A stretch of 64,000 nucleotides of DNA from Mycolicibacterium rufum (GTDB lineage: Bacteria > Actinomycetota > Actinomycetes > Mycobacteriales > Mycobacteriaceae), in NCBI RefSeq assembly GCF_022374875.2, contig NZ_CP092428.2:1-64000 (forward strand), written 5' to 3'. Positions 16,739-25,526 of this stretch are shown in pieces. Position 1 is the stretch's first letter. Each line of letters opens with the position of its first letter. The translations under genes were made by a program, and so were the position numbers. Below the pieces are notes generated by a model, which saw nothing but the letters and a program-made list of their open reading frames with translations, ran no database searches and was not told the origin of the DNA.

Positions 16739-18395
16739 CCTCGATCCACCGATGAATTGCCTGTGTAGGTGGGTGTCGATATAAGGAAAGTGCCCCTTGA
16801 GCTGGGAGGATTGGTGTTCTCTACGCATCAATCAGGCCAGTTAAGAAAGGCACTTCCAGTGCAAGTGTCCCACGGGTTCGCTGCGTCGTCGGCGGTCTTC
16901 GATGAGGATCATCTCGTGTCGTGCGCCGGACTGGTGCCGGTGATGACACTGGCTGAGCAGACCGGCCTGCCGAATCTGTTGGCTGACAAGATCTTCATCC
17001 CCGCGCCGAAGATCAAATCCGGGTCAGCGAATCCGGCACCGAAGCTGGCCACGGTGATCGCCGGGATGTGCGCCGGCGCCGACAGCATTGATGACCTCAA
17101 CATCGTCCGGGCCGGGGGCATGAAAACACTCTTCGGCGATGTGTACGCACCATCAACCATCGGAACCCTGTTGCGGGAGTTCACCTTCGGACACGCACGC
17201 CAACTCGAATCAGTCCTGCGCGAACACTTGGCCGCCCTCTGCCGGCGCGTTGAGTTGCTACCCGGATCCGACAGCGGTGTGTTCATCGACATCGACTCCC
17301 TGCTACGACCGGTCTACGGCCATGCCAAACAAGGCGCCTCCTACGGACACACCAAAATCGCTGGCAAGCAGGTCCTGCGCAAAGGACTCTCGCCGTTGGC
17401 GACCACGATCAGCACCCCCGGTGCGGCGCCGGTGATCGCCGGGATGCGGCTGCGGGCCGGCAAGACCGGCTCCGGTAAAGGAGCCGGTCGAATGGTCGCC
17501 CAGGCCATCACCACGGCCCGAGCGGCCGGGGTCACCGGCCAGATCCTGGTCCGCGGCGATTCGTCCTACGGCACCCGCGCCGTCGTCGGCGCCTGCCGAC
17601 GCCATGGTGCGCAATTCTCGGTGGTCATGGGCCGCAACAGCGCGATCAACCGGGCCATCAACGCCATCGACGACGCGGCGTGGACACCGGTGAAATACCC
17701 GGGCGCGGTGCGTGATCCCGACACCGGAGAGTGGATCTCTGATGCCGAAGTCGCCGAAATCAGCTACACCGCATTCGCGGCCACCACAGACCGCTTCACC
17801 GCCCGACTGGTGGTACGTCGGGTCAAAGATGCGCGCTTCCGCGACGCCCTGTTCCCGGTCTGGCGGTATCACCCGTTCTTCACCAACACCGACCTACCAA
17901 CCGCCGACGCCGACATCACCCACCGTCAACACGCGATCATCGAAACTGTCTTCGCCGACCTGATCGCCGGCCCCTTGGCCCACATGCCCTCCGGGCAATT
18001 CGGCGCCAACTCCGCGTGGGTGCTCTGCGGGGCCATCGCCCACAATCTGCTGCGCGCCGCCGGTGTGCTTGCCGGTGGAGCGCACGCAGTGGCCCGGGGC
18101 GCCACCTTGCGACGCACGATCATCACCGTCCCGGCACGGCTGGCCCGACCGCAACGCCGACCCATCCTGCACCTACCCAGCCACTGGCCCTGGACCGAGC
18201 ACTGGCTCACCCTGTGGCGCAACACCATCGGCTACAGCCCACCCGCTACCGCAACCGTCTAACCGTCGCCGAACAGGCCCCACCGAAGCACACAGGAAAA
18301 GCTGGGCAGACCAGCGGCTACATCCTGCCCACCCCACAAACCGCCGTCAGAATCACCGTCGAACCACACCACTCAAGTCAGTCCACGGATTGAGG
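16739..18395 (+). mobile_element. Complete IS1380-family insertion sequence (about 1657 bp)
   Basis: Ends were placed from the split host gene. The direct duplication TTTAG is present at 16734-16738 and 18396-18400. Imperfect terminal inverted repeats begin CCTCGATCC (left) and CCTCAATCC (right, reverse strand). One full-length transposase fills the element. Size and 4-5 bp duplications fit the IS1380 family. The intact target duplication indicates a simple and probably recent insertion. Confidence 0.85.
16859..18262 (+). CDS. IS1380 family transposase
   Basis: About 467 residues from the GTG at 16859, which has AAGAAAGG as ribosome-binding site; the frame is open upstream to 16769. The DDE-type core has Asp near SGVFIDIDS, a second Asp in ILVRGDSSYG and a Glu in QHAIIETVFADL. 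The opening (FDEDHLVSCAGLVPVMTLAEQ) is characteristic of actinobacterial IS1380 transposases. It appears intact, so the element is probably still mobile. Confidence 0.9.
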   Translation: MQVSHGFAASSAVFDEDHLVSCAGLVPVMTLAEQTGLPNLLADKIFIPAPKIKSGSANPAPKLATVIAGMCAGADSIDDLNIVRAGGMKTLFGDVYAPSTIGTLLREFTFGHARQLESVLREHLAALCRRVELLPGSDSGVFIDIDSLLRPVYGHAKQGASYGHTKIAGKQVLRKGLSPLATTISTPGAAPVIAGMRLRAGKTGSGKGAGRMVAQAITTARAAGVTGQILVRGDSSYGTRAVVGACRRHGAQFSVVMGRNSAINRAINAIDDAAWTPVKYPGAVRDPDTGEWISDAEVAEISYTAFAATTDRFTARLVVRRVKDARFRDALFPVWRYHPFFTNTDLPTADADITHRQHAIIETVFADLIAGPLAHMPSGQFGANSAWVLCGAIAHNLLRAAGVLAGGAHAVARGATLRRTIITVPARLARPQRRPILHLPSHWPWTEHWLTLWRNTIGYSPPATATV

Positions 18396-18594
18396 TTTAG
18401 TTCGGACGACCTCGGCATGGCCGCCAAACCTCACTACCCGACGCGGTACCTCGCACAGCTGGCTGAACCCTTTCGTGCAAGGGGCGCATGCAAATTCGGT
18501 AAGGAGACCGATATCGGCGACACAGCCTCTTTCAGAGGAGGTCGTGCGGTAACCCGGTCGGATCGGGTCGGCACGTGAAACTTGCCCGCGGTTA

Positions 18595-19368
18595 ATGCGC
18601 ACTCGGCATACTCGTGACGTGACGTGGTTGGGCGAAGCGCTAATCGAGCCGGGAAAGCTCGTCTTCCGTGGACAGCTCGGTTCTGCACACGCGCACGGGC
18701 ACGCCGCCTTGCAGATTGTGACCATCGACGATGGCGCTGCCTTCCTCGTCGACGCCGATGGGCGGGGCCTGTCGGCGCCCGCCGCGATCATCCCCGCAGG
18801 TGCGGAGCATTCTATCGAGGCTCAGGCCTGTCAGGGAATGATGCTGTACCTGGAGCCCACAAGTGTCATCGGTAGTGCAGTCACGGCCCTTTTTCGCAAC
18901 ACGAATCGCAACGATGTCCGAGAGTGGGTGCGGCTCGGAAAGAGGCTCGTCAATGTCGATGTTGTTAAGCAGCGGCATCTTTCGTTCGCGGCACACGAGG
19001 TCATCGCTTACCTGGTCGGAGCCGAGGGCCAACCTCGATGTGCCGTGCATCCGGGTGTGGAGGCTGCCGTGGACTTGCTGCCCGGAATCATCGAAGGTCC
19101 GGTGAAGCTCTCTGATGTCGCACGCACAGTGCACCTCTCTGCTGACCGTCTTGGGCGGCTGTTCGCGCACGAGGTTGGAATGTCGTTCACGGCTTACGTG
19201 CGGTGGTGCCGCCTCATCCGCGCGATGGAGGTGGTGCGGGATGGCGGAACCATCACCGACGCTGCGCATGCTGCCGGGTTCAGCGACAGTGCACACGCCA
19301 ACCGCGTCTTCCATGAGATGTTCGGGCTGGCACCTATCGATGCCCGGCGAGGTGTACGACTCACCTGA
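18595..19368 (+). CDS. AraC family transcriptional regulator
   Basis: A 257-residue regulator. The N-terminal half is a cupin-like ligand domain (AHAHGHAALQIVTIDDGAAF, PAGAEHSIEAQ). The C-terminal half has the two AraC HTHs: VKLSDVARTVHLSADRLGRLFAHEVGMSF and TITDAAHAAGFSDSAHANRVF. A downstream GTG at 18619 is an alternative start. It begins 16 bp after the interrupted desaturase gene in the same direction, so the two were probably one unit; the ligand may be a sterol or fatty-acid-like compound, by association only. Confidence 0.85.
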   Translation: MRTRHTRDVTWLGEALIEPGKLVFRGQLGSAHAHGHAALQIVTIDDGAAFLVDADGRGLSAPAAIIPAGAEHSIEAQACQGMMLYLEPTSVIGSAVTALFRNTNRNDVREWVRLGKRLVNVDVVKQRHLSFAAHEVIAYLVGAEGQPRCAVHPGVEAAVDLLPGIIEGPVKLSDVARTVHLSADRLGRLFAHEVGMSFTAYVRWCRLIRAMEVVRDGGTITDAAHAAGFSDSAHANRVFHEMFGLAPIDARRGVRLT

Positions 19369-19532
19369 GAAAACTCGGTACCGGCGGTTCCGGTATGTTC
19401 ATTCACACGAATTACGGAGACAGTGCGTAAGTGCCGGAGAATCGCGGCTGCTCTGCGGATCACGCGCGTACTGTCGGATGGGCTGGCGTCGATGGGGGTG
19501 TCGCTGATGGTCATGACGGTCGGTACCGAACC

Positions 19533-19760
19533 GTGTTGATCGACGTCCCGGTGAGTGAAGCGGGTCGCGATGCCGATCTGCCGAGTATCTCCTACCTCGC
19601 TACTGACGTTGGGCTGTGGATGTCGCTTCCAGCTTTCGCGCCCGCGCTAGTCATCGTCGGTGTCGTTTTCTACATTGCTCGTCGCAACCGACGTCGTGAG
19701 TCTGGAGGCGACGCAGGTCCCACGCAGAGTCCCGCCGTCGAGAGGAACGAGAACCCGTGA
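19533..19760 (+). CDS. Small single-pass membrane protein
   Basis: About 75 residues from the GTG at 19533; a GTG at 19551 is also possible. One transmembrane helix (LWMSLPAFAPALVIVGVVFYI) is followed by a basic RRNRRR stop-transfer and a short polar tail. It overlaps the next gene by GTGA, so it is the first member of a coupled three-gene operon with a cupredoxin-like lipoprotein and a large membrane protein. Function unknown; a membrane partner for the cupredoxin is plausible. A dyad TACCGG-cggtt-CCGGTA lies upstream at 19379-19395. Confidence 0.6.
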   Translation: MLIDVPVSEAGRDADLPSISYLATDVGLWMSLPAFAPALVIVGVVFYIARRNRRRESGGDAGPTQSPAVERNENP

Positions 19761-20206
19761 GCGCTCGGAGCGCCCGGTGTGGCGTCGTCATCGCCGCTGC
19801 AGCGACGTTGTCTGCCCTAGTGGGTTGCGGATCCACGACGACGGATTCGACGTCGTCGACCAGCCAGGCGGCGTCGACGGCAGCCACGACGATCTCCACG
19901 CAGCCGCCTTCTACCGAACAGGTGCCACCGGCTGCTGACGGCACCGTTGTCGAGGTCTCGATCGCCGGGGGCACGGTCACGCCGACGAACGGCCAAGCGC
20001 GGGCCACCGTCGGAAAGCCGATTGTGCTGAAGGTGACCAGCGACGTCGCCGACCAACTGCACGTTCACTCAGTACCTGAGCACACGTTCAACATTGAACC
20101 GCGTCCAGATCAGACCTTCGAGTTCACCGTGGACGTGCCCGGCCAAGTCGATGTCGAGCTCCACGACCTCAACCGCACTGTCGTCACCATCCAAGTTCGG
20201 CCGTGA
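19757..20206 (+). CDS. Cupredoxin-like lipoprotein
   Basis: 149 residues. A signal peptide ends in the lipobox LSALVGC, so the mature protein is probably lipid-anchored outside the membrane. A Ser/Thr-rich linker leads to a beta-sandwich of about 90 residues (VEVSIAGGTVTPTNGQARAT, then HVHSVPEHTFNIEP and FTVDVPGQVDVELHD), which resembles cupredoxin-like domains of the EfeO/plastocyanin kind. His residues in HVHSVPEH could bind copper, though the usual Cys ligand is missing. It overlaps both neighbours by GTGA. A metal carrier or sensor for the following membrane protein is likely but not shown. Confidence 0.7.
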   Translation: MSARSARCGVVIAAAATLSALVGCGSTTTDSTSSTSQAASTAATTISTQPPSTEQVPPAADGTVVEVSIAGGTVTPTNGQARATVGKPIVLKVTSDVADQLHVHSVPEHTFNIEPRPDQTFEFTVDVPGQVDVELHDLNRTVVTIQVRP

Positions 20207-21564
20207 CCCCGCGAGTCGACATCCTCGCGCACGGCGTAGGCGGTTCCACTGACCTTCCTGTACCGCTGTCGTTCGCCCTCATCGGTGCGGCATGGGCGCT
20301 GACTGCGACTTTCGCGATCGTTGCTCTCGCGTGGAAGCGCCCGCGCTTCGACCCGGCGAAGCCGGGCCGCGAACTACCTGCCTGGGTCACCCGTGCCGTC
20401 GACTCTCCGACGTCACGCTGGATTATCGCGAGTCTGGCACTGTTGTTCGCGCTTTGGGTTCTGGCGGCCGCCATATGGGGCCCCGCGGGAGGCGACAATG
20501 CTCTGCCGGGCGCGTTCTACGTCTTACTCTGGGTCGGGCTGGTCGCCGTTTCGGTCTGCGTGGGTCCGGTCTGGCGCCTGCTGTCGCCGCTGCGCACCAT
20601 CTACCGCATTTGCGGTCTCGCTCGACGGAGGGGAGCCGATGCCTCGGGCCGCTCCTATCCGCGAGCATGGGGTTACTGGCCTGCCGCTTTGGGGCTTTTC
20701 GCCTTTGTCTGGCTTGAATTGGCAAGCCCTGACCCAGGTTCCCTGACTGCCATCAAAACGTGGCTACTGATCTACGTAGGGGCGATGGGGGTCGGTGCTT
20801 GGGTCTTCGGTGCTCGGTGGTTCGCACGGGCAGACCCGTTCGAGGTCTACAGCATGGCGGTCTCGCGGCTATCACCCTTTCGGCGTTCGCCGGCATCGGG
20901 ACGAGTGGAACTCGTCAATCCCCTCGATCATCTGCCGACGTTGCCAGTGCGTCCCGGAACCGTCGCAGTTCTGGCGGTGCTGCTGGGCTCTACCGCGTTC
21001 GACAGTTTCTCCCAAGCTCCGGCATTCCGAAACTTCGTTGATCGCACCGCTACGGGGGTTCCGCTCTTCGGCGAGGCCGGCGGTGCGACAGTGCTGCGGA
21101 CAACGGTATTGATCCTCTTCGTCGCCATTGTTGGTGTGACCTTCTGGGGTGCTGCACGATCAACCGGCGGCATCAGTCCCCAGAAGCGCCAAGAACTTCC
21201 CGGCCAGTTGGCGCATTCGTTGGTTCCCATCGTTGTCGGTTACATTTTCGCCCACTACTTGTCTTACCTCGTCGAACGCGGACAGGAAACTGTCGTGCGC
21301 TTGGCTGACCCGTTTGGCCTGGGTTGGCAATTGTTCGGATTGGCACCGAATGATGTCAGTTACATCCTGTCTCAACACCCGTCAGTGCTCTGGACGATCA
21401 AGGTCGCGTGCGTGGTTGTGGGGCACATGGTGGCGGTCGTCTCCGCGCACGATCGCGCTCTGCGGTTGCTGCCGCAACAGCATCAGATCACCGGTCAAGT
21501 GGCGATGATGCTGACGATGGTCGGCTACACGTTCACCGGTCTCTACCTTCTGTTCGGAGGCTGA
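20203..21564 (+). CDS. Polytopic membrane protein, unknown function
   Basis: A 453-residue membrane protein with roughly ten to twelve helices. It starts with GTG overlapping the stop of the cupredoxin-like gene. I recognise it only as a conserved actinobacterial hypothetical. Conserved-looking features are GPVWRLLSPLRTIYR, ARADPFEVYSMAVSRLSP, FDSFSQAPAF and a membrane His-containing stretch GYIFAHYLSYLVERGQ. Coupling to a cupredoxin suggests transport of, or redox work with, copper or another metal. No transporter signature is visible. Confidence 0.65.
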   Translation: MTPRVDILAHGVGGSTDLPVPLSFALIGAAWALTATFAIVALAWKRPRFDPAKPGRELPAWVTRAVDSPTSRWIIASLALLFALWVLAAAIWGPAGGDNALPGAFYVLLWVGLVAVSVCVGPVWRLLSPLRTIYRICGLARRRGADASGRSYPRAWGYWPAALGLFAFVWLELASPDPGSLTAIKTWLLIYVGAMGVGAWVFGARWFARADPFEVYSMAVSRLSPFRRSPASGRVELVNPLDHLPTLPVRPGTVAVLAVLLGSTAFDSFSQAPAFRNFVDRTATGVPLFGEAGGATVLRTTVLILFVAIVGVTFWGAARSTGGISPQKRQELPGQLAHSLVPIVVGYIFAHYLSYLVERGQETVVRLADPFGLGWQLFGLAPNDVSYILSQHPSVLWTIKVACVVVGHMVAVVSAHDRALRLLPQQHQITGQVAMMLTMVGYTFTGLYLLFGG

Positions 21565-21595
21565 TAGCCGCCTCCTTCGGAATTTATATGCGTCC

Positions 21596-21615
21596 TACTG
21601 AGGTGCATAGTAGAT
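21596..21615 (+). promoter_or_regulatory. Shared dyad TAC[G/T]-N10-GTAG, copy 1 (upstream of ldt-1)
   Basis: TACT at 21596 and GTAGAT at 21610; the arms extend to CTACT/AGTAG. The right half contains TAGATT, a fair -10 hexamer reading toward the L,D-transpeptidase gene about 400 bp away. It belongs to a family of at least ten such sites between 21.6 and 55.8 kb. Confidence 0.6.
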
Positions 21616-21645
21616 TGTGGAGGCCGTCAGGAGAGGCGGGACGGA

Positions 21646-21692
21646 TCCCGACAAACCGCTGTGGCGGAATTCTGTCGGGGATTCCGCCACAG
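21646..21692 (+). ncRNA. Candidate structured leader (two interlocking hairpins)
   Basis: A 12-bp perfect inverted repeat, CTGTGGCGGAAT (21659-21670) and ATTCCGCCACAG (21681-21692), encloses TGTCGGGG (21673-21680). That loop is complementary to TCCCGACA at 21646-21653. The two pairings can form a pseudoknot or exclude each other. A further hairpin (GCAGGTGG 21825-21832, CCACCTGC 21842-21849) lies downstream. No gene is seen in 21616-22021, so this fits a long 5' leader of the next gene or a small RNA; it may instead be a terminator of the membrane-protein operon. Confidence 0.4.
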
Positions 21693-22021
21693 TGTATTTC
21701 GAGTCGAGCTGGCGAAGCGCCCTCCAACGCTCCCGTCAAGAATTGGACGGCGGCGGCGAGCCGATAGAGTAGGAAGCCTGGCTTTTGCAGCGATGCCTCC
21801 CATGCTGTATCTGCATCGGCGACGGCAGGTGGTGCACCCGCCCACCTGCGGAAGGCCCGTCGAGTCGCTCCGATCGCGATGGCATCGATGTACAACGTAA
21901 GCCGGCGCTCAGCTCGCGGCGGCCTTTTTACTAGCTCGCCGCGCCGAATCGGCACCTGGTCGCGCCACCAATTACTATGTGGATACGTAATAGCAGGAGT
22001 GCGACCCGACGGATAGTTGTG

Positions 22022-23293
22022 ATGAAAGTGTTGGCTGGACGCCGAAAGGTAGTTGCGCTGAGTGTGATCTCGGCTGTCGCGGTGCTCGTGACGGCATCGC
22101 AGACAAGTGCTCTCAAGTCTCGGTTGACGAATACGGTGGTTGCGCCCGGTGCCCTGGAGGTTGAGCAGACGCCGCAGGCCGCGCCCGAGCCTCCCGTAAT
22201 CGAGATTCTTCCCCGCACAGGCGCCAGCGATGTGGTCCCCGTCGGCGCAGTGAAGGTGACCGCGACAGTTGGCACCCTGACTGATGTGCGGATGCAGAAC
22301 GAACAGGGCCGGGTCGTCGCGGGTCGCTTGGTGGAGGGCGGACGTGCCTGGGAGCCCGCCGAGCCACTCGGATACGGACGGTCCTATACGCTCAGCGCGA
22401 CCGGCCGGGGCGCTGACGCCAGCACCGTCACGACGGTTTCGGAGTTCTCTACTGTCGCACCGCAATCCCAGGTCGGAGTTCGGCTGGGCATGACCAACGG
22501 AGCGTCGCTGTCGGAGGGTGGTGTGTACGGTGTCGGAACCGTGATCGTGGCAACCTTCGACGCGGATATCCCTGACCGGGCTGCGGCCGAATCTCGCCTC
22601 CAGGTCATAACGACGCCGCAGTTGGCGGGCTCCTGGATGTGGATCAACGATCGCAAGGCGCACTGGCGGCCCCGTGAGTATTATCCTTCCGGCACTGAGG
22701 TCACGGTCAAAGCCGATCTCTACGGTACTGATCTGGGTAGTGGACTATTCGGAGAACAGGACAGGCAGGTCAGCTTCCGGATTGGGCCGTCTCGTGTCGC
22801 GATCGCCGATGACACGACCAAACAGGTCAGTGTTTACGAGAACGGCAATTTGATCCGTACGATGCCGACATCGATGGGCCGGGGAGGGACGCAGACTGTC
22901 GGGGGCAAGACAATCGCGTTCTGGACGCAACCTGGCGTTTATACGGTGATGGAGAAACAGAATCCCGTCTTGATGGACTCGTCAACCTACGGATTGCCCG
23001 TCGATTCGGCATCGGGGTACAAGATCAGCGTCCCGCACGCGGTGCGGATCAGTCCCGACGGCATCTACCTCCATGAGCGCGAAGCGACCGTGTGGGCGCA
23101 GGGAAACACCAACGTTTCGGCAGGCTGTTTGAATCTGAGCGCAGAGAACGCCGAGTGGTACTACAACTTTGCCAATCCAGGCGATGTTGTCGAGATCCGA
23201 AATACCGGCGGCGCACCGCTGGAACAGTGGCAGAACGGAGATTGGTCTGTGCCTTGGGACGGATGGATGGGTGGCAGCGCGTTGCGCCCCTGA
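22022..23293 (+). CDS. L,D-transpeptidase (LdtMt2-type), altered active-site motif
   Basis: 423 residues from ATG 22022; an upstream frame start at 21977 is less likely. An N-terminal signal or anchor helix (VVALSVISAVAVLVTAS) is followed by two Ig-like domains (about 55-245) and a YkuD catalytic domain with the nucleophile Cys near residue 369. The family makes 3-3 peptidoglycan cross-links outside the membrane. The usual S-H-G-C motif reads S-A-G-C here (NVSAGCLNLS), losing a conserved His, and HGAPW-type residues read LHEREATVW. The C-terminal subdomain (NGDWSVPWDGW) is present. Activity may be reduced or altered. It is preceded by dyad copy 1 and a long leader. Confidence 0.85.
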   Translation: MKVLAGRRKVVALSVISAVAVLVTASQTSALKSRLTNTVVAPGALEVEQTPQAAPEPPVIEILPRTGASDVVPVGAVKVTATVGTLTDVRMQNEQGRVVAGRLVEGGRAWEPAEPLGYGRSYTLSATGRGADASTVTTVSEFSTVAPQSQVGVRLGMTNGASLSEGGVYGVGTVIVATFDADIPDRAAAESRLQVITTPQLAGSWMWINDRKAHWRPREYYPSGTEVTVKADLYGTDLGSGLFGEQDRQVSFRIGPSRVAIADDTTKQVSVYENGNLIRTMPTSMGRGGTQTVGGKTIAFWTQPGVYTVMEKQNPVLMDSSTYGLPVDSASGYKISVPHAVRISPDGIYLHEREATVWAQGNTNVSAGCLNLSAENAEWYYNFANPGDVVEIRNTGGAPLEQWQNGDWSVPWDGWMGGSALRP

Positions 23294-23489
23294 TCAGTAT
23301 TCGATAAGTCACGCGACATGCGACGCGATCCCGCTGGTTCTCACCGGGTGCGACTCGGACCTGAGCATCAGAGAGCGGGTTTCGGGCAGATGACAAATTC
23401 GCTGCCTGCTGGCCTTACACGCGAAGGAGTCTGACCGGGAACGCTGCAAAGCTGGCGACGGGTCGGCGATGAAGGCCGACCTCGACAAT

Positions 23490-25034
23490 TTACTCCCCGC
23501 TCTGTTGACGGTAGGGATCGAGAAGTTGATCAACGGGAGCGTAGTCGTCGGTCAGCACTTGGGCGTCGCTGATCCACAATCTGAGGTCGTTGCCGGTAGC
23601 GGTCGTCCACCCGGTGTTGCGAGTATTCAGAACCCTCTGAAGGGCGTCATGGTCAACCGGTCGATCGGAGGCGAGCACGACCAGGTTGCCGCCATCGGGT
23701 GTCGTCGCGGAATCGACGCCGACGTCGCCGGCCTCGGCGGTGACTATGACGTACTTGAAAACCTCTGTGAGTGTTGCGACTTCGGCACGTGCAAACGCCA
23801 GCTCTCCGTAATCGATGAGATTCGCAATGTACACACCGTCCTCTTTGAGGACTCGACGTATGTCTGTCAGCGCTTCCACAGTCGTCAGGTGCCAAGGCAC
23901 GCTCACGCCGCCGAAGGCGTCGCCGACGATCAGATCACGGCTGTCGTCATCGAGCCGCGCAAGGCCCAGTCTGCCGTCCTCGACGCGCACCTCAAGCCCG
24001 GCCTCGGAAGCTGATCCGAGTTGGTCTCGGTCTATGCGCACCACGCCGCCGTCGATTTCGGACACCACGTTATGGGTTCCTGGCCGAGTAGCAGCGAGGT
24101 ATCGCGGGAAGGTGAGGCCGCCTCCACCAAGGTGGTAGGCCTCCAGTGTCTCTTCGGTCGGGAAGGATGCGTCGACGGCCGACGCAAAGGCGCGCACATA
24201 CTTGAACTGCAGGACGGCCGGATCTTGGAGGTCTATGTACGAGTGGCGCGCGCCGTCGAGCATGAGGGTGCGGCCGCTGTCTCGCTCCGGGTCGGCGATG
24301 ACTCGGGCGCAATGGTACTTGGTTTCCACGTCGCAACCGCCGGGTGCAACGTAGCCAGCCAGACCCGCGCCGACGGTTAGGAGCGTAAGTACGGCGGCGC
24401 TGACAGTGTTCCGCCGGCGCATGCGCCACTCCACAACGATGCCGCCGAGCACCAATATTGATCCAAGGCCGATAAGTATCACGCTGACTGGCACCCGCGA
24501 CACGAAGACAAATCCGGTAAGCACAGTGCCGGCGATGGCACCGACGGTGCCTACGCCAGACAGCTGACCGACAACGGTGCCCGTCTGGGCGAGCTTGATC
24601 AGGCGCATCTTGGTCACCATCGGTGTCACCGCCGATAGCAACGCTCCGGGTGCCAGAATAGTGAGCGCCGCAACGATCAACAGCGTCGCAGGCGCCCATT
24701 CGGCCGCCGTGCGGACTGCGGAAGGCGTGAACGCCACGACCACGCCCGATATCCCCAGCGATGGCCCCAACCAGCGACGCGGATCATCGCGGTCGGCAAG
24801 GCGGCCGCCCGCCCAGGAGCCAAGGGCAATTGCGGCCAAGGCGATTCCGATGACCAGGGTGCTTGTTTCCAGGGTCAGCCCGAGGTACGGCGCCAGCAAC
24901 CGCAGCGCGGTGATCTCCACCACCAGCACTGCCGCCGAAGAGGTGAACACAAGGACCGCGGCGGTGCGCGCTCCGACCCCGGGCAGCGATTGAGATGACG
25001 GATCGTCGTCGGGAACTGGCGGGGGACCGGTCAC
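23490..25034 (-). CDS. Membrane-fused spermidine synthase-like protein
   Basis: 514 residues. The first about 240 form seven or eight transmembrane helices (SAAVLVVEITALRLLAPYLG, then the GSWAGGRLADRDDPRR loop) of the fused MFS/spermidine-synthase family. The rest is a Rossmann methyltransferase-like domain: YHLGGGGLTFPRYL (cofactor loop), VVSEIDGGVVRID (acidic residue) and DLIVGDAFGGVSVPWHL. Authentic polyamine synthesis is doubtful for such fusions; the substrate is unknown. It is transcribed convergently with ldt-1 and divergently from dsbA-1. In the 490-bp gap to dsbA-1 I see no gene. Confidence 0.75.
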   Translation of the reverse strand: MTGPPPVPDDDPSSQSLPGVGARTAAVLVFTSSAAVLVVEITALRLLAPYLGLTLETSTLVIGIALAAIALGSWAGGRLADRDDPRRWLGPSLGISGVVVAFTPSAVRTAAEWAPATLLIVAALTILAPGALLSAVTPMVTKMRLIKLAQTGTVVGQLSGVGTVGAIAGTVLTGFVFVSRVPVSVILIGLGSILVLGGIVVEWRMRRRNTVSAAVLTLLTVGAGLAGYVAPGGCDVETKYHCARVIADPERDSGRTLMLDGARHSYIDLQDPAVLQFKYVRAFASAVDASFPTEETLEAYHLGGGGLTFPRYLAATRPGTHNVVSEIDGGVVRIDRDQLGSASEAGLEVRVEDGRLGLARLDDDSRDLIVGDAFGGVSVPWHLTTVEALTDIRRVLKEDGVYIANLIDYGELAFARAEVATLTEVFKYVIVTAEAGDVGVDSATTPDGGNLVVLASDRPVDHDALQRVLNTRNTGWTTATGNDLRLWISDAQVLTDDYAPVDQLLDPYRQQSGE

Positions 25035-25464
25035 AGTCTCAATCCTGGCAGCACTAACCTCTGTCTCCGACTAACTACTGAAAAACGGTTTGTATACCTG
25101 TCAGTAATTGCGGTGCGCGCCGCGGAGATGGAAACAGCGCAGCAGGCATCGACGGGTGCGGAAACAGCACCGACGTCGACGCGTTATGCCGCAGAGGTTT
25201 TTGACTGCCGCCGACGGCAAGCCCGGCAGCAATCGGGTCCGAGCGTCTCGAATCGTTTTGCGCTTAACGAGATTCGACGAGTTTGTGGACGTACACCACC
25301 GTGGCCAGGGACACCGCTCCGAACCTTTTTTGACCAAAATTATTAGACATATGCGCGTCTCGCTAGGATGCCGGGCCGCGGCGCCGCGGAACCGTTGGAG
25401 AGGACTAGGGCGACAAAGTGCGGGACGCTTGGGCGTGGGGGAGAGCCGTCGTGGTAGAAATCTT

Positions 25465-25507
25465 TACGGAGATACACCGTAGATTGCTCAGTTGCAGGTC
25501 TCTACGG
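25465..25507 (+). promoter_or_regulatory. Shared dyad TAC[G/T]-N10-GTAG, copy 2, plus third half-site (dsbA-1 promoter)
   Basis: TACGG (25465) and CCGTAGATT (from 25477) form the dyad; a third half-site TCTACGG (25501-25507) is the exact complement of CCGTAGA, 17 bp on. TAGATT can serve as -10, giving a leader of about 35 bases that contains GAAAGGA before the dsbA-1 ATG. The same TACGG-N7-CCGTA core precedes the second dsbA copy at 55791. Confidence 0.65.
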
Positions 25508-25526
25508 AGCGAAAGGAACTGCCGGC

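Larger units (their letters stand above)
15978..18578 (+). pseudogene. Sterol desaturase / fatty acid hydroxylase family gene, split by an IS element
   Basis: The 5' part (ATG 15978, ribosome-binding site GGGGG) encodes a membrane di-iron hydroxylase with the three His boxes HVASH, FHAVHH and HRFHH plus LLQHSNADYR. At SQRRFS (base 16738) the frame runs into an IS element. The missing 3' end resumes after it at 18396 (FSSDDLGMAAKPHYPTRYLA, then AEPFRARG, stop at 18578). Removing the IS and one copy of the 5-bp duplication restores a single frame. All His boxes precede the break, so the truncated protein might fold, but loss of the conserved tail probably inactivates it. An AraC regulator follows and may have controlled it. 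Confidence 0.85.

Noticed and set aside
16769..16858. Upstream start of the IS1380 transposase
   Set aside because: The first 30 codons lack family similarity, and a good ribosome-binding site precedes the GTG at 16859.
21584..22663. A 359-codon minus-strand frame across the ldt-1 leader and gene start
   Set aside because: It lies mostly antisense to ldt-1 and has no recognisable features.
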